A stretch of 64,000 nt of DNA from Rhizobium gallicum bv. gallicum R602sp (GTDB lineage Bacteria > Pseudomonadota > Alphaproteobacteria > Rhizobiales > Rhizobiaceae), in the NCBI RefSeq assembly GCF_000816845.1, contig NZ_CP006877.1:563501-627500 (forward strand), given 5' to 3'. Position numbers and translations under genes: made by a program. Below are positions 1 to 9,108 of the stretch, one piece after another. Below the pieces are notes generated by a model. That model ran no database searches. It was not told the origin of the DNA and was given only the letters and a program-made list of their open reading frames with translations. Within the stretch, counting starts at the first letter, position 1. Each line of letters opens with the position of its first letter.

Positions 1-2
1 GA

Positions 3-1013
3 GAGGAGCCAGCTCCCCGTCCGGTCAAAGTCGTCATAGCCGCGGCCGAACGAAGCCAGGCGGCAAGCTTGCCCGGCGTCGTACGAGCCCGTATCGAGAC
101 CGATCTGGCGTTCAGGACGTTCGGAAAAATGGTGTCCCGCAAGGTCGACCTGGGCGATCTGGTCCACAAGGGAGATGTCCTTGCAGAGATCGATCCTCTC
201 AGTCTGCAGCTCGCGGTCAAGAGCGCGGAAGCTGATCTGCGCAACGCCCAGGCGCAGTTGGAGAACGCCGCGACGACGGAAACGCGCAAGCGAAGGCTCA
301 TGCGGAGCAATGCGGCAAGCATTGCCGATCACGATCTTGCCGAACAGCAGCTCAAGTCGGCTTCAGCCAATTCCGCGAAAGCAACGGCCAGCCTTGCCAA
401 GTCGCGTGAGCAGCTAGGCTACGCCGAGCTGAGGGCCGAGTTCGATGGCGTCGTCACCGCCACGTCCGCAGAAACGGGCCAGACCGTCTCGGCCGGCCAG
501 CCAGTCTTGAAACTGGCGCGCCTCGAACAGCGCGACGTGATCGTCGACGTTCCTGAAGCGCAGTTCAGCAACATTCGCCTGGACGACCACTTCAGCGTCG
601 CCCTCCAGCTCGACAGTCGGATTAAGGCCACTGGCGTCGTCCGCGAGATCGCGCCCCAGGCCGATCCCAATACCCGCACCTATCGGCTGAAGATCGGCAT
701 CGATCGGGCCCCGGACATCTTCCGTCTCGGCGCCGTGGTCACCGCGACGCCGCTTGCCGGAGAAAGGAAGCAGGCGATCATGCTGCCGCTCTCCGCCATC
801 CGCCATGAAGGCGGTACCAGCCAGGTCTTAGTGGTCGATCGCTCCACAGCGCAAGTTGCCCTGAGGGCGGTTGAACTCCAGGGCCCGGCGTCCGCCCCCC
901 GTTCCGTTCTGGTTCTATCGGGCCTGCGGGAAGGCGAAGAGATCGTCGCCGCCGGAGTTGATGAACTCACCGATGGACAGAAAGTAAAACTCGGACAGGA
1001 GCTCCGCCCGTGA
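3..1013 (+). CDS. RND efflux periplasmic adaptor (membrane fusion protein), 5' end outside window
   Basis: Periplasmic adaptor that would link the downstream inner-membrane RND pump to an outer-membrane channel. The frame is open from base 3 with no stop, and the residues before the first possible start (TTG at 69) already look like the family (RPVKVVIAAAE), so the true start and signal peptide lie left of the window. A lipoyl-like half-motif (KVDLGDLVHKGDVLAEID) is followed by an alpha-helical hairpin rich in Ala, Gln and Glu, the second lipoyl half (ELRAEFDGVVTATSAETGQ), a beta-barrel part and a membrane-proximal domain ending near GLREGEEIVAAG. The stop overlaps the start of the permease gene (GTGA), so the two are translationally coupled. 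The family is clear; the substrate cannot be read from sequence. Confidence 0.9.
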   Translation, partial: EEPAPRPVKVVIAAAERSQAASLPGVVRARIETDLAFRTFGKMVSRKVDLGDLVHKGDVLAEIDPLSLQLAVKSAEADLRNAQAQLENAATTETRKRRLMRSNAASIADHDLAEQQLKSASANSAKATASLAKSREQLGYAELRAEFDGVVTATSAETGQTVSAGQPVLKLARLEQRDVIVDVPEAQFSNIRLDDHFSVALQLDSRIKATGVVREIAPQADPNTRTYRLKIGIDRAPDIFRLGAVVTATPLAGERKQAIMLPLSAIRHEGGTSQVLVVDRSTAQVALRAVELQGPASAPRSVLVLSGLREGEEIVAAGVDELTDGQKVKLGQELRP

Positions 1014-4000
1014 ATAAATTCAACCTTTCCGACTGGGCGCTCGAGCATCGTTCTCTCGTCTGGTATTTCATGATCATGTTCGCAGTGGCGGGCGCCTTTG
1101 CCTATCTGGCGCTTGGCCGCGAGGAGGATCCATCCTTCACGATCAAGACGATGGTGATCCAGGCCCAGTGGCCCGGTGCTTCTGCGGAGGAAGTGACACA
1201 GCAGGTTACCGACCGCATCGAAAAGAAGCTGCAGGAACTCGACAACCTCGAACATACGCGAAGCATCACGACCGCCGGTCAGACCATCGTTTTCGTCGAC
1301 CTGCTGCCAGATACGAACGCGCGGGACGTGAAGCCCACCTGGTCGCGCGTCCGCAACTTGATCGACGATATCAGGCACGAGTTCCCCCAGGGCGTGGTCG
1401 GGCCCTTCTTCGACGATCAGTTCGGCGACGTCTATGGCAACATCTTTGCCTTCATTGGCGACAGCGGACTTAGCCAGAGGGAACTGCGTGATTTCGCCGA
1501 AGATGCCCGAACACAGATCCTCAAGATTCAGGACGTCGGCAAGGTCGACATCGTCGGTGCGCAGGATGAGGTGATCTACCTCGAATTCTCCACCCGCAAG
1601 ATCGCCGCCCTCGGCATCGACCGCACCGCCATCATCGCCACGCTGGAGGCGCAAAACGCCGTCACCCAATCCGGTTTTGTCGAAACCGGCCCGGAACGGG
1701 TCGCTTTGCGGGTCGGCGGACGCTTCATCTCCGAAGAGACCTTGCGTGGGATCAATCTTCGAGTAAACGACCGCTTTTTCCCGCTGACCGACGTCGCAAC
1801 GATCACCCGCGGCTACGTCGATCCGCCGACGTCGCTCTTCCGCTTCAACGGAAAGCCGGCCATTGGCTTGGCGATCGGTATGAAGACGGGCGGCAATCTG
1901 CTTGCCTTCGGCGAAACGCTGGAAAAGACAATGAGCAAGGTCGTACAGGATCTTCCGGCCGGCGTCTCCGTTGAGCAGGTCTCAGACCAGCCGAAAATGG
2001 TTGACGAGGCGGTGGGTGGCTTCACCAAAGCCCTGTTCGAGGCGGTCGCGATCGTGCTTGCGATCAGTTTCATCAGTCTCGGGTTCAGGGCCGGCCTCGT
2101 CGTGGCAATCGCGATCCCGCTCGTTCTCGGTATCACCTTTGTGGTGATGCTCTACACCGGCATATCCCTGCAGCGCATCTCGCTCGGAGCGTTGATCATT
2201 GCGCTCGGTCTCCTCGTCGACGACGCCATGATCGCCGTCGAGATGATGGTGGCACGGCTGGAAATGGGTGACAGTCTCAAGAAGGCCGCCACCTATGTCT
2301 ACACGTCCACGGCCTTTCCGATGCTGACCGGCACGCTCGTGACTGTCGCGGGATTCATCCCCGTTGCATTCAACAAGAGCAGCGCGGGCGAGTTCACTTT
2401 CACCCTCTTCGTCGTTATCGCCGTATCGCTTGTCGTCTCCTGGATCGTTGCCGTCCTGTTCACACCTCTCATCGGCGTGACCTTGCTGCCGAAGACGATG
2501 AAGAAGCACGCCGAGCACAAGGGCCGGTTTGCGAAAGCATTCTCGAGTATGCTGCAATTCTGCCTGCGCTGGCGCTGGATGACGATCGTCGCAACAGTCG
2601 TTCTCTTCGCAGGATCGATCGTCGGCCTGACGATGGTGCAACAGCAGTTCTTCCCGAGTTCGGACCGGTCGGAACTGATCGTTGACTGGAATCTGCCGCA
2701 GAACAGCTCAATTGCCGAAACGAGCCGCCAGATAGCCCAGTTCGAGCGTGAGATGCTTGCCGGCAACCTTACGGTCGAGCACTGGTCGACATATGTCGGG
2801 AGAGGCGCGCCGCGCTTCATCCTTTCCTTCGACGTGCAGCCGGCTGACGTTTCCTTCGGTCAGACGATCATCGTGGCCAAGGGACTCGATGCCCGCGACA
2901 AGCTGAAGCAAGAAGTGGAAGTTTACCTTCAGAAGACCTTTCCGGGGACGGATGCCTATGTGAAGCTTTTGGAAATTGGACCGCCGGTCGGCAAGCCGAT
3001 TCAGTACCGTGTGTCCGGCGAAAATCTGCAGACGGTGCGCGACCTGGCACGGAAGCTTGGATCGATCGTCGGCACTGCTCCTTCCCTAAAAAACCTTGCC
3101 TTCGACTGGAACGAGCCGGCCCGCGTCGTGAAGATAGACGTGCTACAGGACAAGGCCCGGCAACTCGGCGTCTCGTCGCAGGATATCGCAATGGCGCTCA
3201 ACACCGTCGTACAGGGAAATGAGGTAACCCAGGTCAGGGACAACATCTATCTGGTCGATGTCATCGGCCGTGCCGCGGAAAAGGAGCGCGGCTCGATCGA
3301 CACCCTGCTTGATCTGCAACTGCAGAGCAGCAGCGGTCAATCCGTCCCGCTGTCATCGGTCGCAACCTTCCACTATGAGCTCGAACAGCCGACGATCTGG
3401 CGGCGCGACAGAGTTCCGACCATCACGATCAAGGCCGGGATCGGCGATGCGACCCAGCCCGCGACCGTCGTGAAGGCGCTCTCCGACAAGGTTGCGGCCT
3501 TCGAAAAGACGCTGCCGGTTGGGTATTCCGTTGCAGTCGGCGGCGCGGTCGAGGAAAGCGCCAGGTCCCAGGGTCCCATTGCAAACGCGGCACCGGCCAT
3601 GTTCGTCATCATGGCGACGCTGCTGATGATCCAGCTCCAGAGCTTCCACAGGCTCTTCCTGGTCTTCTCGGTTGCCCCGCTGGCGCTTATCGGCGTCGTC
3701 GTTGCGCTGCTTGCAAGCCATGCGCCGCTCGGCTTCGTGGCACTCCTGGGCGTGCTCGCGCTCGTCGGCATCCTCATCCGCAACTCCGTGATCCTGATCG
3801 TGGAGATCGAGGCATTGCAAGGCGCGGGAAAATCGCCCTGGAAAGCGGTGGTGGAGGCGACTGAACACCGCATGCGGCCGATCATGCTCACCGCAGCAGC
3901 CGCGACGCTCGCGCTAATCCCGATCTCGCACGAGATATTCTGGGGACCCATGGCCTATGCGATGATGGGGGGTATCGTCGTGGGCACGGCACTGACGCTG

Positions 4001-4063
4001 CTCTTCTTGCCGGCGCTCTACGTTGCCTGGTTCCGGATACCCCGTGAAATCGAGCAGCCCTGA
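1010..4063 (+). CDS. RND efflux transporter permease subunit
   Basis: Inner-membrane proton-driven efflux pump of 1017 residues, the usual length for the AcrB/MexB-like superfamily. TM1 is near residues 17-34. A large periplasmic loop follows, then TM2-TM6 (about 340-500). TM4 carries the paired acidic residues of the proton relay (LGLLVDDAMIAVE, D404 and D405). A second periplasmic loop and TM8-TM12 complete the duplicated fold. The GTG start is chosen because it overlaps the adaptor stop. The N-terminus (LSDWALEHRSLVWYFMIMF) resembles the rhizobial branch found with a single adaptor. The hydrolase gene begins one base after this stop, so all three form one operon. Substrate is unknown; drug, solvent or metabolite efflux are all possible. 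Confidence 0.93.
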   Translation: MNKFNLSDWALEHRSLVWYFMIMFAVAGAFAYLALGREEDPSFTIKTMVIQAQWPGASAEEVTQQVTDRIEKKLQELDNLEHTRSITTAGQTIVFVDLLPDTNARDVKPTWSRVRNLIDDIRHEFPQGVVGPFFDDQFGDVYGNIFAFIGDSGLSQRELRDFAEDARTQILKIQDVGKVDIVGAQDEVIYLEFSTRKIAALGIDRTAIIATLEAQNAVTQSGFVETGPERVALRVGGRFISEETLRGINLRVNDRFFPLTDVATITRGYVDPPTSLFRFNGKPAIGLAIGMKTGGNLLAFGETLEKTMSKVVQDLPAGVSVEQVSDQPKMVDEAVGGFTKALFEAVAIVLAISFISLGFRAGLVVAIAIPLVLGITFVVMLYTGISLQRISLGALIIALGLLVDDAMIAVEMMVARLEMGDSLKKAATYVYTSTAFPMLTGTLVTVAGFIPVAFNKSSAGEFTFTLFVVIAVSLVVSWIVAVLFTPLIGVTLLPKTMKKHAEHKGRFAKAFSSMLQFCLRWRWMTIVATVVLFAGSIVGLTMVQQQFFPSSDRSELIVDWNLPQNSSIAETSRQIAQFEREMLAGNLTVEHWSTYVGRGAPRFILSFDVQPADVSFGQTIIVAKGLDARDKLKQEVEVYLQKTFPGTDAYVKLLEIGPPVGKPIQYRVSGENLQTVRDLARKLGSIVGTAPSLKNLAFDWNEPARVVKIDVLQDKARQLGVSSQDIAMALNTVVQGNEVTQVRDNIYLVDVIGRAAEKERGSIDTLLDLQLQSSSGQSVPLSSVATFHYELEQPTIWRRDRVPTITIKAGIGDATQPATVVKALSDKVAAFEKTLPVGYSVAVGGAVEESARSQGPIANAAPAMFVIMATLLMIQLQSFHRLFLVFSVAPLALIGVVVALLASHAPLGFVALLGVLALVGILIRNSVILIVEIEALQGAGKSPWKAVVEATEHRMRPIMLTAAAATLALIPISHEIFWGPMAYAMMGGIVVGTALTLLFLPALYVAWFRIPREIEQP

Positions 4064-4064
4064 G

Positions 4065-5375
4065 ATGACAACATCCTTGTTGCTCCCTGGGCGCAATGCC
4101 CAGGGTCTCACACTGCTTGGGTTCGCTCAGACGATCGCTGCCACGCAACGCGCGTGCATCGGGCGAACCGTCCCGCTTCTTCTAACCTTATGTCTCGTTG
4201 CATCGGGTTGCGCCAACCGGGTGCAGGATGTCCTTCAGCCTCTTGCCGTAGCCCCGACGGACACGAACCGGGTCACCATGCTGGTTGCCACGACACGCAA
4301 ACCGTCGCAGGATCCTGGCAAACTCTATTCCGGCGACCGCGGGACGGCGATTTCGCTTAACAGCGTCGATCTGTCCATACCTCCCGACCGCAACCGCAAG
4401 ATCGGGGAGGTGCAGTGGCCGTCCCGCATGCCGCCCAAGCCGGAAAGGGAGTTTGCGGTCACGCAAGTCGCGAAAATCCAGTCCGAAGGCCAGGCCCTGG
4501 ACTGGTACCGCAGGAACCGAAACTCCAGGCGTCAGGTCATCATTTTCGTACATGGATTCAACAACACCTATGCCGACGCAGTCTTCCGCTTCGCGCAGAT
4601 TGTCCACGATTCCGGAACCGACGCCGCGCCGATCCTCTTCACCTGGCCGTCGCGGGGGCGCACGTTCGACTACCTCTATGACAAGGAGAGCGCCAACTAT
4701 TCGCGTCGGGCTCTGGAGGATCTCATCCTTCAGGCCGCAGGAAGTCCTGATGTTCAAGACGTGACGATTCTCGCTCATTCCATGGGAGGCTGGCTTGCAG
4801 CAGAGGCGTTGCGTGGCGTCGCCATGCGCGAGAAATCAATCCCGGCGAAGGTCAAGAATGTCATACTGGCCTCGCCGGACATCGATATCGACGTGTTTCG
4901 TCGTCAATTCGTCGAAATGGGGCCAAAACGGCCGCATTTTGCCATCTTGACGTCGACACGCGACAAGGCCCTGGAGATCTCCAGTTGGCTGTCTGGCGGG
5001 GTCGACCGCGTCGGTGGATCCGATCTCAGGCCCTATGCACCGTTGCTCGAAGAACTCGGCGTTTCAGTCATCGACACGACCGCCATCGCAGCGAGCGATC
5101 CGCTCGGCCACAATGCCTTTGCCGACACTCCCGAGATCGTGCGCCTGCTCGGGCGGCGGCTGGCGGGACAGAGCCTGGATGGCGCAAAGGCGAGCGTTAC
5201 GAACCAGATCGGAATGACTGCGGCCAATCTTGCCGGTTCGGCAGCGCGCGTAGCCGTTGCAGCTCCCGTCGCGGTCATCAACCCGCAGGCGCGCGAGGTC
5301 TTGAAGCGCGAGCTCTTGAAGCGGGACCTTTCCCCAGGCGGAGGGCGGATTGTGGACGGGCAGATTTCCTACTGA
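4065..5375 (+). CDS. Alpha/beta hydrolase of the DUF900 type, probable lipoprotein
   Basis: 436-residue protein read from the ATG one base after the RND permease stop; a longer frame from GTG 4023 lies inside the permease gene and is less likely. A hydrophobic stretch (VPLLLTLCLVASGC) ends in a lipobox with the lipidated Cys near residue 49, an unusually long leader, so a shorter leader from a non-standard start is possible. The hydrolase core shows VHGFNNTY (oxyanion region) and the nucleophile elbow LAHSMGGWLA, with a late Asp/His part near DPLGHNAF. This matches the DUF900 family, which has no assigned substrate. Position as third gene of an RND operon suggests an envelope task tied to the pump; that is inference. 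Confidence 0.82.
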   Translation: MTTSLLLPGRNAQGLTLLGFAQTIAATQRACIGRTVPLLLTLCLVASGCANRVQDVLQPLAVAPTDTNRVTMLVATTRKPSQDPGKLYSGDRGTAISLNSVDLSIPPDRNRKIGEVQWPSRMPPKPEREFAVTQVAKIQSEGQALDWYRRNRNSRRQVIIFVHGFNNTYADAVFRFAQIVHDSGTDAAPILFTWPSRGRTFDYLYDKESANYSRRALEDLILQAAGSPDVQDVTILAHSMGGWLAAEALRGVAMREKSIPAKVKNVILASPDIDIDVFRRQFVEMGPKRPHFAILTSTRDKALEISSWLSGGVDRVGGSDLRPYAPLLEELGVSVIDTTAIAASDPLGHNAFADTPEIVRLLGRRLAGQSLDGAKASVTNQIGMTAANLAGSAARVAVAAPVAVINPQAREVLKRELLKRDLSPGGGRIVDGQISY

Positions 5376-5627
5376 ACCGAAAGGCGCGCCTCAATGAGAT
5401 GACCCAATCTGACGAACGCGCGTCGAGCATCGCCCTTCGGCGGCTCGCCTGCAGGATGAAGATGATCTCAGAACGCCGAAACGACAGGGTGCCGCCGCAA
5501 AAGGGGCGGCAAATGGAAAATGGCACAACGATCGACAGCACCAGCCGGTGCGTCACATCGAATGCCAGCCGGTTTTTTGCGGGTTCCGGTATCCATTTCT
5601 GCCTCGGTCGTGAGCGGCAGAATCGCC

Positions 5628-6125
5628 TCAGCTGGAAAGAACCATGGCCCAATAAGGTATGTTCCGGGAAGACGTATTGTGCGCAACGGCCACCCCGAGC
5701 CCATTATAGCGTCCCAGCATGTTTTCGAGATGGTGCTGCGAGTTGATCCAGGCCGTCACCGCGGCCTCGACGCTCTGCTGGCCGGCTGCGATGTTTTCGG
5801 CCGCTGGAAGCTGCACGCCGCTTTTCGTCACGCGTGCGCCGAAACTGTCGGCCATGCCCATCAGATGCGTCATCTTGCCGGCGCTTGCCATTCGCTTGGC
5901 CTGGTAGATTGCCGCAGCGCTTGCCGCCGGATCGACGCGAAGCGCCGTCAGGCCGCTTTTGGCACGAAGCTGGTTGACGAGCGGCAGCGCCGCCGCCGTC
6001 TCGTCGTCCCCGTCCGAAGGCGTGGAGGACATTCTGGGTGCGGTCGTGCAGCTTGCGACGCCCGTCAGGAGGACAAGGCCTGATATGCGCAGCAGATTGC
6101 GCCTGGAAAGATCGATCGATGTCAT
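5628..6125 (-). CDS. CAP (SCP-like) domain lipoprotein
   Basis: 165-residue exported protein. The N-terminus has positive charges, a hydrophobic core and a lipobox (LLTGVASC), with lipidation expected near residue 26; the RRN at 8-10 is Tat-like but not a full motif. The rest is a CAP/SCP domain: LPLVNQLRAKSGLTALRVDP, then HLMGMADSFGARV, AAENIAAGQ, and AVTAWINSQHHLENMLG, the typical helix ending in the conserved His. Bacterial CAP proteins sit in the periplasm or outside; their activity is generally unknown. Only 2 bases separate it from the upstream small membrane protein gene, so they are co-transcribed. The gene faces the RND operon across 250 bases that show no other feature. Confidence 0.85.
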   Translation of the reverse strand: MTSIDLSRRNLLRISGLVLLTGVASCTTAPRMSSTPSDGDDETAAALPLVNQLRAKSGLTALRVDPAASAAAIYQAKRMASAGKMTHLMGMADSFGARVTKSGVQLPAAENIAAGQQSVEAAVTAWINSQHHLENMLGRYNGLGVAVAHNTSSRNIPYWAMVLSS

Positions 6126-6127
6126 GT

Positions 6128-6394
6128 TTACCGGCGGAAGTTGAAAAGTCGGATGATAATGAAGATCGGAATGACGACGGTTGCACCAAGCAGCAGATAA
6201 TCACCGATGCGGCCGAGAGCCGAAAAACCCCGGTACCAGATCTCGCGGATGAAATCGCGGATGCTATAGACGAGGTCCAGCGGCGCCCATCCGAAAACGG
6301 TCATCACGAAACCGACAATCAGCGAAACGACCAAGAGCTTCACCAATGTGCGGCCGAGCGAGTCGCCCAGAAATTTGTTTACCTGATCGGACAT
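6128..6394 (-). CDS. Small two-helix membrane protein, DUF6460-like
   Basis: 88-residue protein. A longer frame exists, but the ATG at 6394 follows a good Shine-Dalgarno (AGGAGA, 6 bases upstream) and the protein then begins MSDQVNKFLGDSLGRTLVKL. Two membrane helices are evident, about residues 18-37 (LVKLLVVSLIVGFVMTVFGW) and 66-83 (DYLLLGATVVIPIFIIIRL), joined by an amphipathic segment (YSIRDFIREIWYRGF). It resembles the small alphaproteobacterial family I know as DUF6460; that assignment is from memory and unverified. It is followed after 2 bases by the CAP lipoprotein gene and is divergent from the TPR methyltransferase gene. No function is known. Confidence 0.75.
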   Translation of the reverse strand: MSDQVNKFLGDSLGRTLVKLLVVSLIVGFVMTVFGWAPLDLVYSIRDFIREIWYRGFSALGRIGDYLLLGATVVIPIFIIIRLFNFRR

Positions 6395-6537
6395 GCGCCA
6401 TCTCCTGTTTGCCCTGAAATACGGTTGCGGCGCGTCGCCCGCAAGCCTTTTCCGGAACCGGCCGTTCCGCCTCTGAAATAGGACTTGAGTTTTTTTGTGG
6501 CCGCCGCCAAATGCGCAGGCATTCAACGGGCCACATC

Positions 6538-7464
6538 ATGCAGCAAAGCCAGCTTTCCTCCGGCGACGTCATCGCCGACCGCCGTGCCGACTATGCGAAG
6601 ATGCTTAACGAGGGTGGCGAGCCGGATGCGGCCGCCGAACTGATGGAGCAGGCGCTGGAGCTGACGCCCGTCTGGGCTGCCGGCTGGTATCGCCTCGCGA
6701 CTTACCGGGAGAATGCCGGCAAAGTGGAATCCGCGATCGAAGCCTATCGCAAGACGCTGGCGCTCGATCCCGAGGATACCTTCGGCGCAAGCCTCAAGCT
6801 CGCCCTGCTCGGTGATTCCGAAACGCCGGACCGGCCTCCGAGCCGCTATGTCGAGCGGCTGTTCGATGATTATGCCGCCCGTTTTGAAACCTCGCTCGTC
6901 GAAAAGCTGGATTATACCGTTCCGCAGAAACTCGCAGCACTTGTCGCCTCCACCGGCCGCAAATATTCGCTGGCCGTTGATCTCGGCTGCGGCACCGGCC
7001 TGCTTGGTCCGGAAATTTGCGCCCGTGCCGGGCGGCTTGAAGGCTACGACCTCTCGCAGAACATGCTCGCCAAGGCCGCGGAGAAGGCAATCTACCATCA
7101 CTTGGCCCGGGCCGACCTTTCTCTTGCGCCAGAAGGCTCAGGCGTCTTTGCGGATGGCGCAGAATATCGGGCTGATCTGATCGCGGCTGCCGACGTGCTC
7201 ATGTATCTCGGCAATCTCGAAAGCACCTTCGCAATCGTCGATCGCCTCGCCACATCCGGTGCGGATTTCGCCTTCTCGGTCGAAGACGCGGGCGAGGGCG
7301 ACGGTTTTCATCTCGGGCCGTCGCTGCGCTACGCTCACACGGAATCCTATGTTCGCAGCCTTTGTCGTCGTTGCGGTTTCGAACTCATCGAAACCGTTAA
7401 AACCACGATTCGAAAGGATGGCGGCAAACCGGTCGCCGGCATTCTGTTTCTTGCACGACGATAG
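6538..7464 (+). CDS. TPR-containing class I SAM-dependent methyltransferase
   Basis: 308 residues from ATG 6538 (a start 9 codons upstream is possible). The N-terminal third holds about two tetratricopeptide units (AAELMEQALELTPVWAAGWY, then ESAIEAYRKTLALDPEDTFG). A class I methyltransferase fold follows: motif I at LAVDLGCGTGLLGPEI binds SAM, GYDLSQNMLAKA is the acidic-loop region, and LIAAADVLMYLGN is motif IV-like. Rhizobial proteins of this architecture are common and have no proven substrate; the TPR part suggests a protein partner. The gene is divergent from the small membrane protein/CAP pair, so the 143-base gap 6395-6537 must hold both promoters. Confidence 0.85.
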   Translation: MQQSQLSSGDVIADRRADYAKMLNEGGEPDAAAELMEQALELTPVWAAGWYRLATYRENAGKVESAIEAYRKTLALDPEDTFGASLKLALLGDSETPDRPPSRYVERLFDDYAARFETSLVEKLDYTVPQKLAALVASTGRKYSLAVDLGCGTGLLGPEICARAGRLEGYDLSQNMLAKAAEKAIYHHLARADLSLAPEGSGVFADGAEYRADLIAAADVLMYLGNLESTFAIVDRLATSGADFAFSVEDAGEGDGFHLGPSLRYAHTESYVRSLCRRCGFELIETVKTTIRKDGGKPVAGILFLARR

Positions 7465-7676
7465 CCTTTTGCGCATCAATATTGCGATTTCAAAATAGGT
7501 CAGCATTACTTACATATTTCGCTTGCTCGCACCTGCGAAAAGCTCGATAATTCCCATCATAGCTGACCGGCGCCGCGGAAGAACAAGCAGGAGCGCCTCA
7601 GCCCGTTCACCATACACGATCCGTTGCGCGGGGCTTCTCCGGCGATTTGAACTCTTCTGCTCTTGGAGATTGCCGC

Positions 7677-8312
7677 ATGGCTCAACTCATCGGTGCCCTC
7701 GGTATCTGGAACACCAGCGCAACGCGCCATACGCCGCTCGAAGATGCGCAGGGCATATTCTCCGGCAGCCTCGTGTCGGCACTTGGCCTTTATGTGCTCG
7801 CCAGCGCCGGGCTTCTCACCGGCAGTACGGCCGGCATCGCCTTCCTGCTGCACTATACTTTCGGCGTGAATTTCGGCCTTGCCTTCTTCCTGCTCAACCT
7901 GCCGTTTTTCTATCTCTCCTTGAAGCGTCTCGGCATCGCCTTCACGATAAAGACCTTTGTCGCCATCGGTCTCACGTCGGTGCTTGCCGATGTGCAGTCG
8001 CGTTTTTTTGAGATTTCCAGCATCCATCCGGCCTGGGCAGCGCTACTCGGCGGCTTGCTTCTCGGCTTCGGCCTGCTTGCGCTTTACCGCCACCGCGCCA
8101 GTCTCGGCGGCGTTGGCATTCTCGGCATCTACATGCAGGAGCGTTTCGGCATCCGCGCCGGTCTCGTGCAGCTTTCCGTCGACATGTGCGTGCTTGCCGC
8201 CGCCTTTTTCGTCACCACGCCGCCGGTGGTCATCTATTCCGTTGTCGGTGCGGTTGTCCTCAATCTCTTCCTGACCATCAACCACCGCGCGGATCGTTAC
8301 ATCGCGCTTTAG
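7677..8312 (+). CDS. YitT family membrane protein, copy 1
   Basis: 211 residues from ATG 7677, which has TTGGAG upstream; a start 10 codons earlier lacks a better ribosome site. Five to six membrane helices (for example VSALGLYVLASAGLLTGSTA and FGLAFFLLNLPFFYLSL) with the family signature around RHRASLGGVGILGIYMQ and a C-terminal SVVGAVVLNLFLTINHR. YitT (DUF161) proteins are membrane proteins of unknown transport role. A paralogue of exactly the same length lies at 9739-10374; the two share long blocks such as AFT-KTFVAI-LTSVL and RHRASLGG-GIL. The upstream gap 7465-7676 shows no recognisable site. Confidence 0.85.
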   Translation: MAQLIGALGIWNTSATRHTPLEDAQGIFSGSLVSALGLYVLASAGLLTGSTAGIAFLLHYTFGVNFGLAFFLLNLPFFYLSLKRLGIAFTIKTFVAIGLTSVLADVQSRFFEISSIHPAWAALLGGLLLGFGLLALYRHRASLGGVGILGIYMQERFGIRAGLVQLSVDMCVLAAAFFVTTPPVVIYSVVGAVVLNLFLTINHRADRYIAL

Positions 8313-8410
8313 GCTCCCGAAGCGGCAGTTCAATCATAAACAAATCGTAACTTGCCTCCTCTTAGGCTGCGAGCGACACTCGCCCCGCGCCGGATAGATG
8401 AGGTGAAGAC

Positions 8411-8545
8411 ATGTCAGAGTTGGAAACGCTTATCAGACGCCGCATGAACGAGGAGTACGCCAAGGGCTCCTCAGCGGAAAAGATCGCCCAAGTCATCCGT
8501 GAGATTATCAATAACTTCGATGGATCAGGTGCCCGTAGAAACTGA
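8411..8545 (+). CDS. Small ORF, 44 residues
   Basis: ATG at 8411 preceded by GAGGTGA, a fair ribosome-binding site at 6 bases. The peptide starts MSELETLIRRRMNEEYAKG and continues as one charged amphipathic helix with a second helix (KIAQVIREIINNF), ending GSGARRN. No cysteine and no membrane segment. It ends 13 bases before a perfect 9-bp hairpin. I do not recognise the family. The good start site, helix-like composition and short gap to a hairpin favour a real gene. An 85-residue frame on the opposite strand covers the same bases but looks non-coding. Confidence 0.5.
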   Translation: MSELETLIRRRMNEEYAKGSSAEKIAQVIREIINNFDGSGARRN

Positions 8546-8558
8546 TCGACATTTTTTC

Positions 8559-8580
8559 CGACCCGATTTTTATCGGGTCG
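8559..8580. terminator. Perfect 9-bp hairpin between convergent genes
   Basis: CGACCCGAT (8559-8567) and ATCGGGTCG (8572-8580) around a TTTT loop. No U-run follows on either strand, so it is not a textbook intrinsic terminator, but it sits between the small ORF and the convergent AhpD-like gene, where a shared terminator or RNA-end hairpin would be expected. Confidence 0.5.
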
Positions 8581-8622
8581 GTCGCTCGAGCTGTGCCTCA
8601 GGCTTTTTGCTGCGCGCAAAAT

Positions 8623-9084
8623 TCACGCAGCCTTCGCCGGCTGATCGATCGGATGTTGGCTGCGGAAGCCGACGGCCAGCCGGTTCCAGACGTTGATCGT
8701 GCCGATCGCCACCGTGATCTTGGTGATTTCCTCCTCACTGAAATGCGCTTTGAGGGCTTCGAAGTCCGCATCCGGTGCGCCGGTCTCTGCGATCTTCGTG
8801 ACAGCATCGACCCAGCCGAGCAGGGCGCGTTCCCTCGCGTCATAGACTGGCGATTCCTTCCAGGCGCAGATCAGGTTGATCCACTGTTCGCCAAGACCGT
8901 CATGGCGGGCTTCCTTGACGTGCATGTCGACGCAATAGGCGCAGCCGTTGATCTGCGAGGCGCGCAGCTTGATGAGGTGGATGAAGCGGCGCTCGAGGCC
9001 GGAACTCTGGACATATTGCTCCAGGGCGGCAACCGCCTTGTAGGCTTCCGGCGCGGCCTTTGCGAAGTTGAAACGTGCCTGCAT
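8623..9084 (-). CDS. AhpD-like carboxymuconolactone decarboxylase family protein
   Basis: 153 residues, ATG preceded by AAGGAGAAAG. The AhpD-fold core is intact: C48-A-Y-C51-V-D-M-H55, the CxxC-x3-H redox and proton-relay motif, in NGCAYCVDMHVKEARHDG, followed by ERALLGWVDAVTKIAE. Members of this branch are thiol peroxidase or peroxide/organic-hydroperoxide-linked enzymes rather than true decarboxylases; that is family knowledge, not seen here. It lies 24 bases downstream of the Rrf2 regulator gene on the same strand, so the regulator most likely controls it from the operator at 9629-9649. Cytoplasmic. Confidence 0.88.
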   Translation of the reverse strand: MQARFNFAKAAPEAYKAVAALEQYVQSSGLERRFIHLIKLRASQINGCAYCVDMHVKEARHDGLGEQWINLICAWKESPVYDARERALLGWVDAVTKIAETGAPDADFEALKAHFSEEEITKITVAIGTINVWNRLAVGFRSQHPIDQPAKAA

Positions 9085-9108
9085 AATCTTTCTCCTTTGG
9101 GTTATGGC

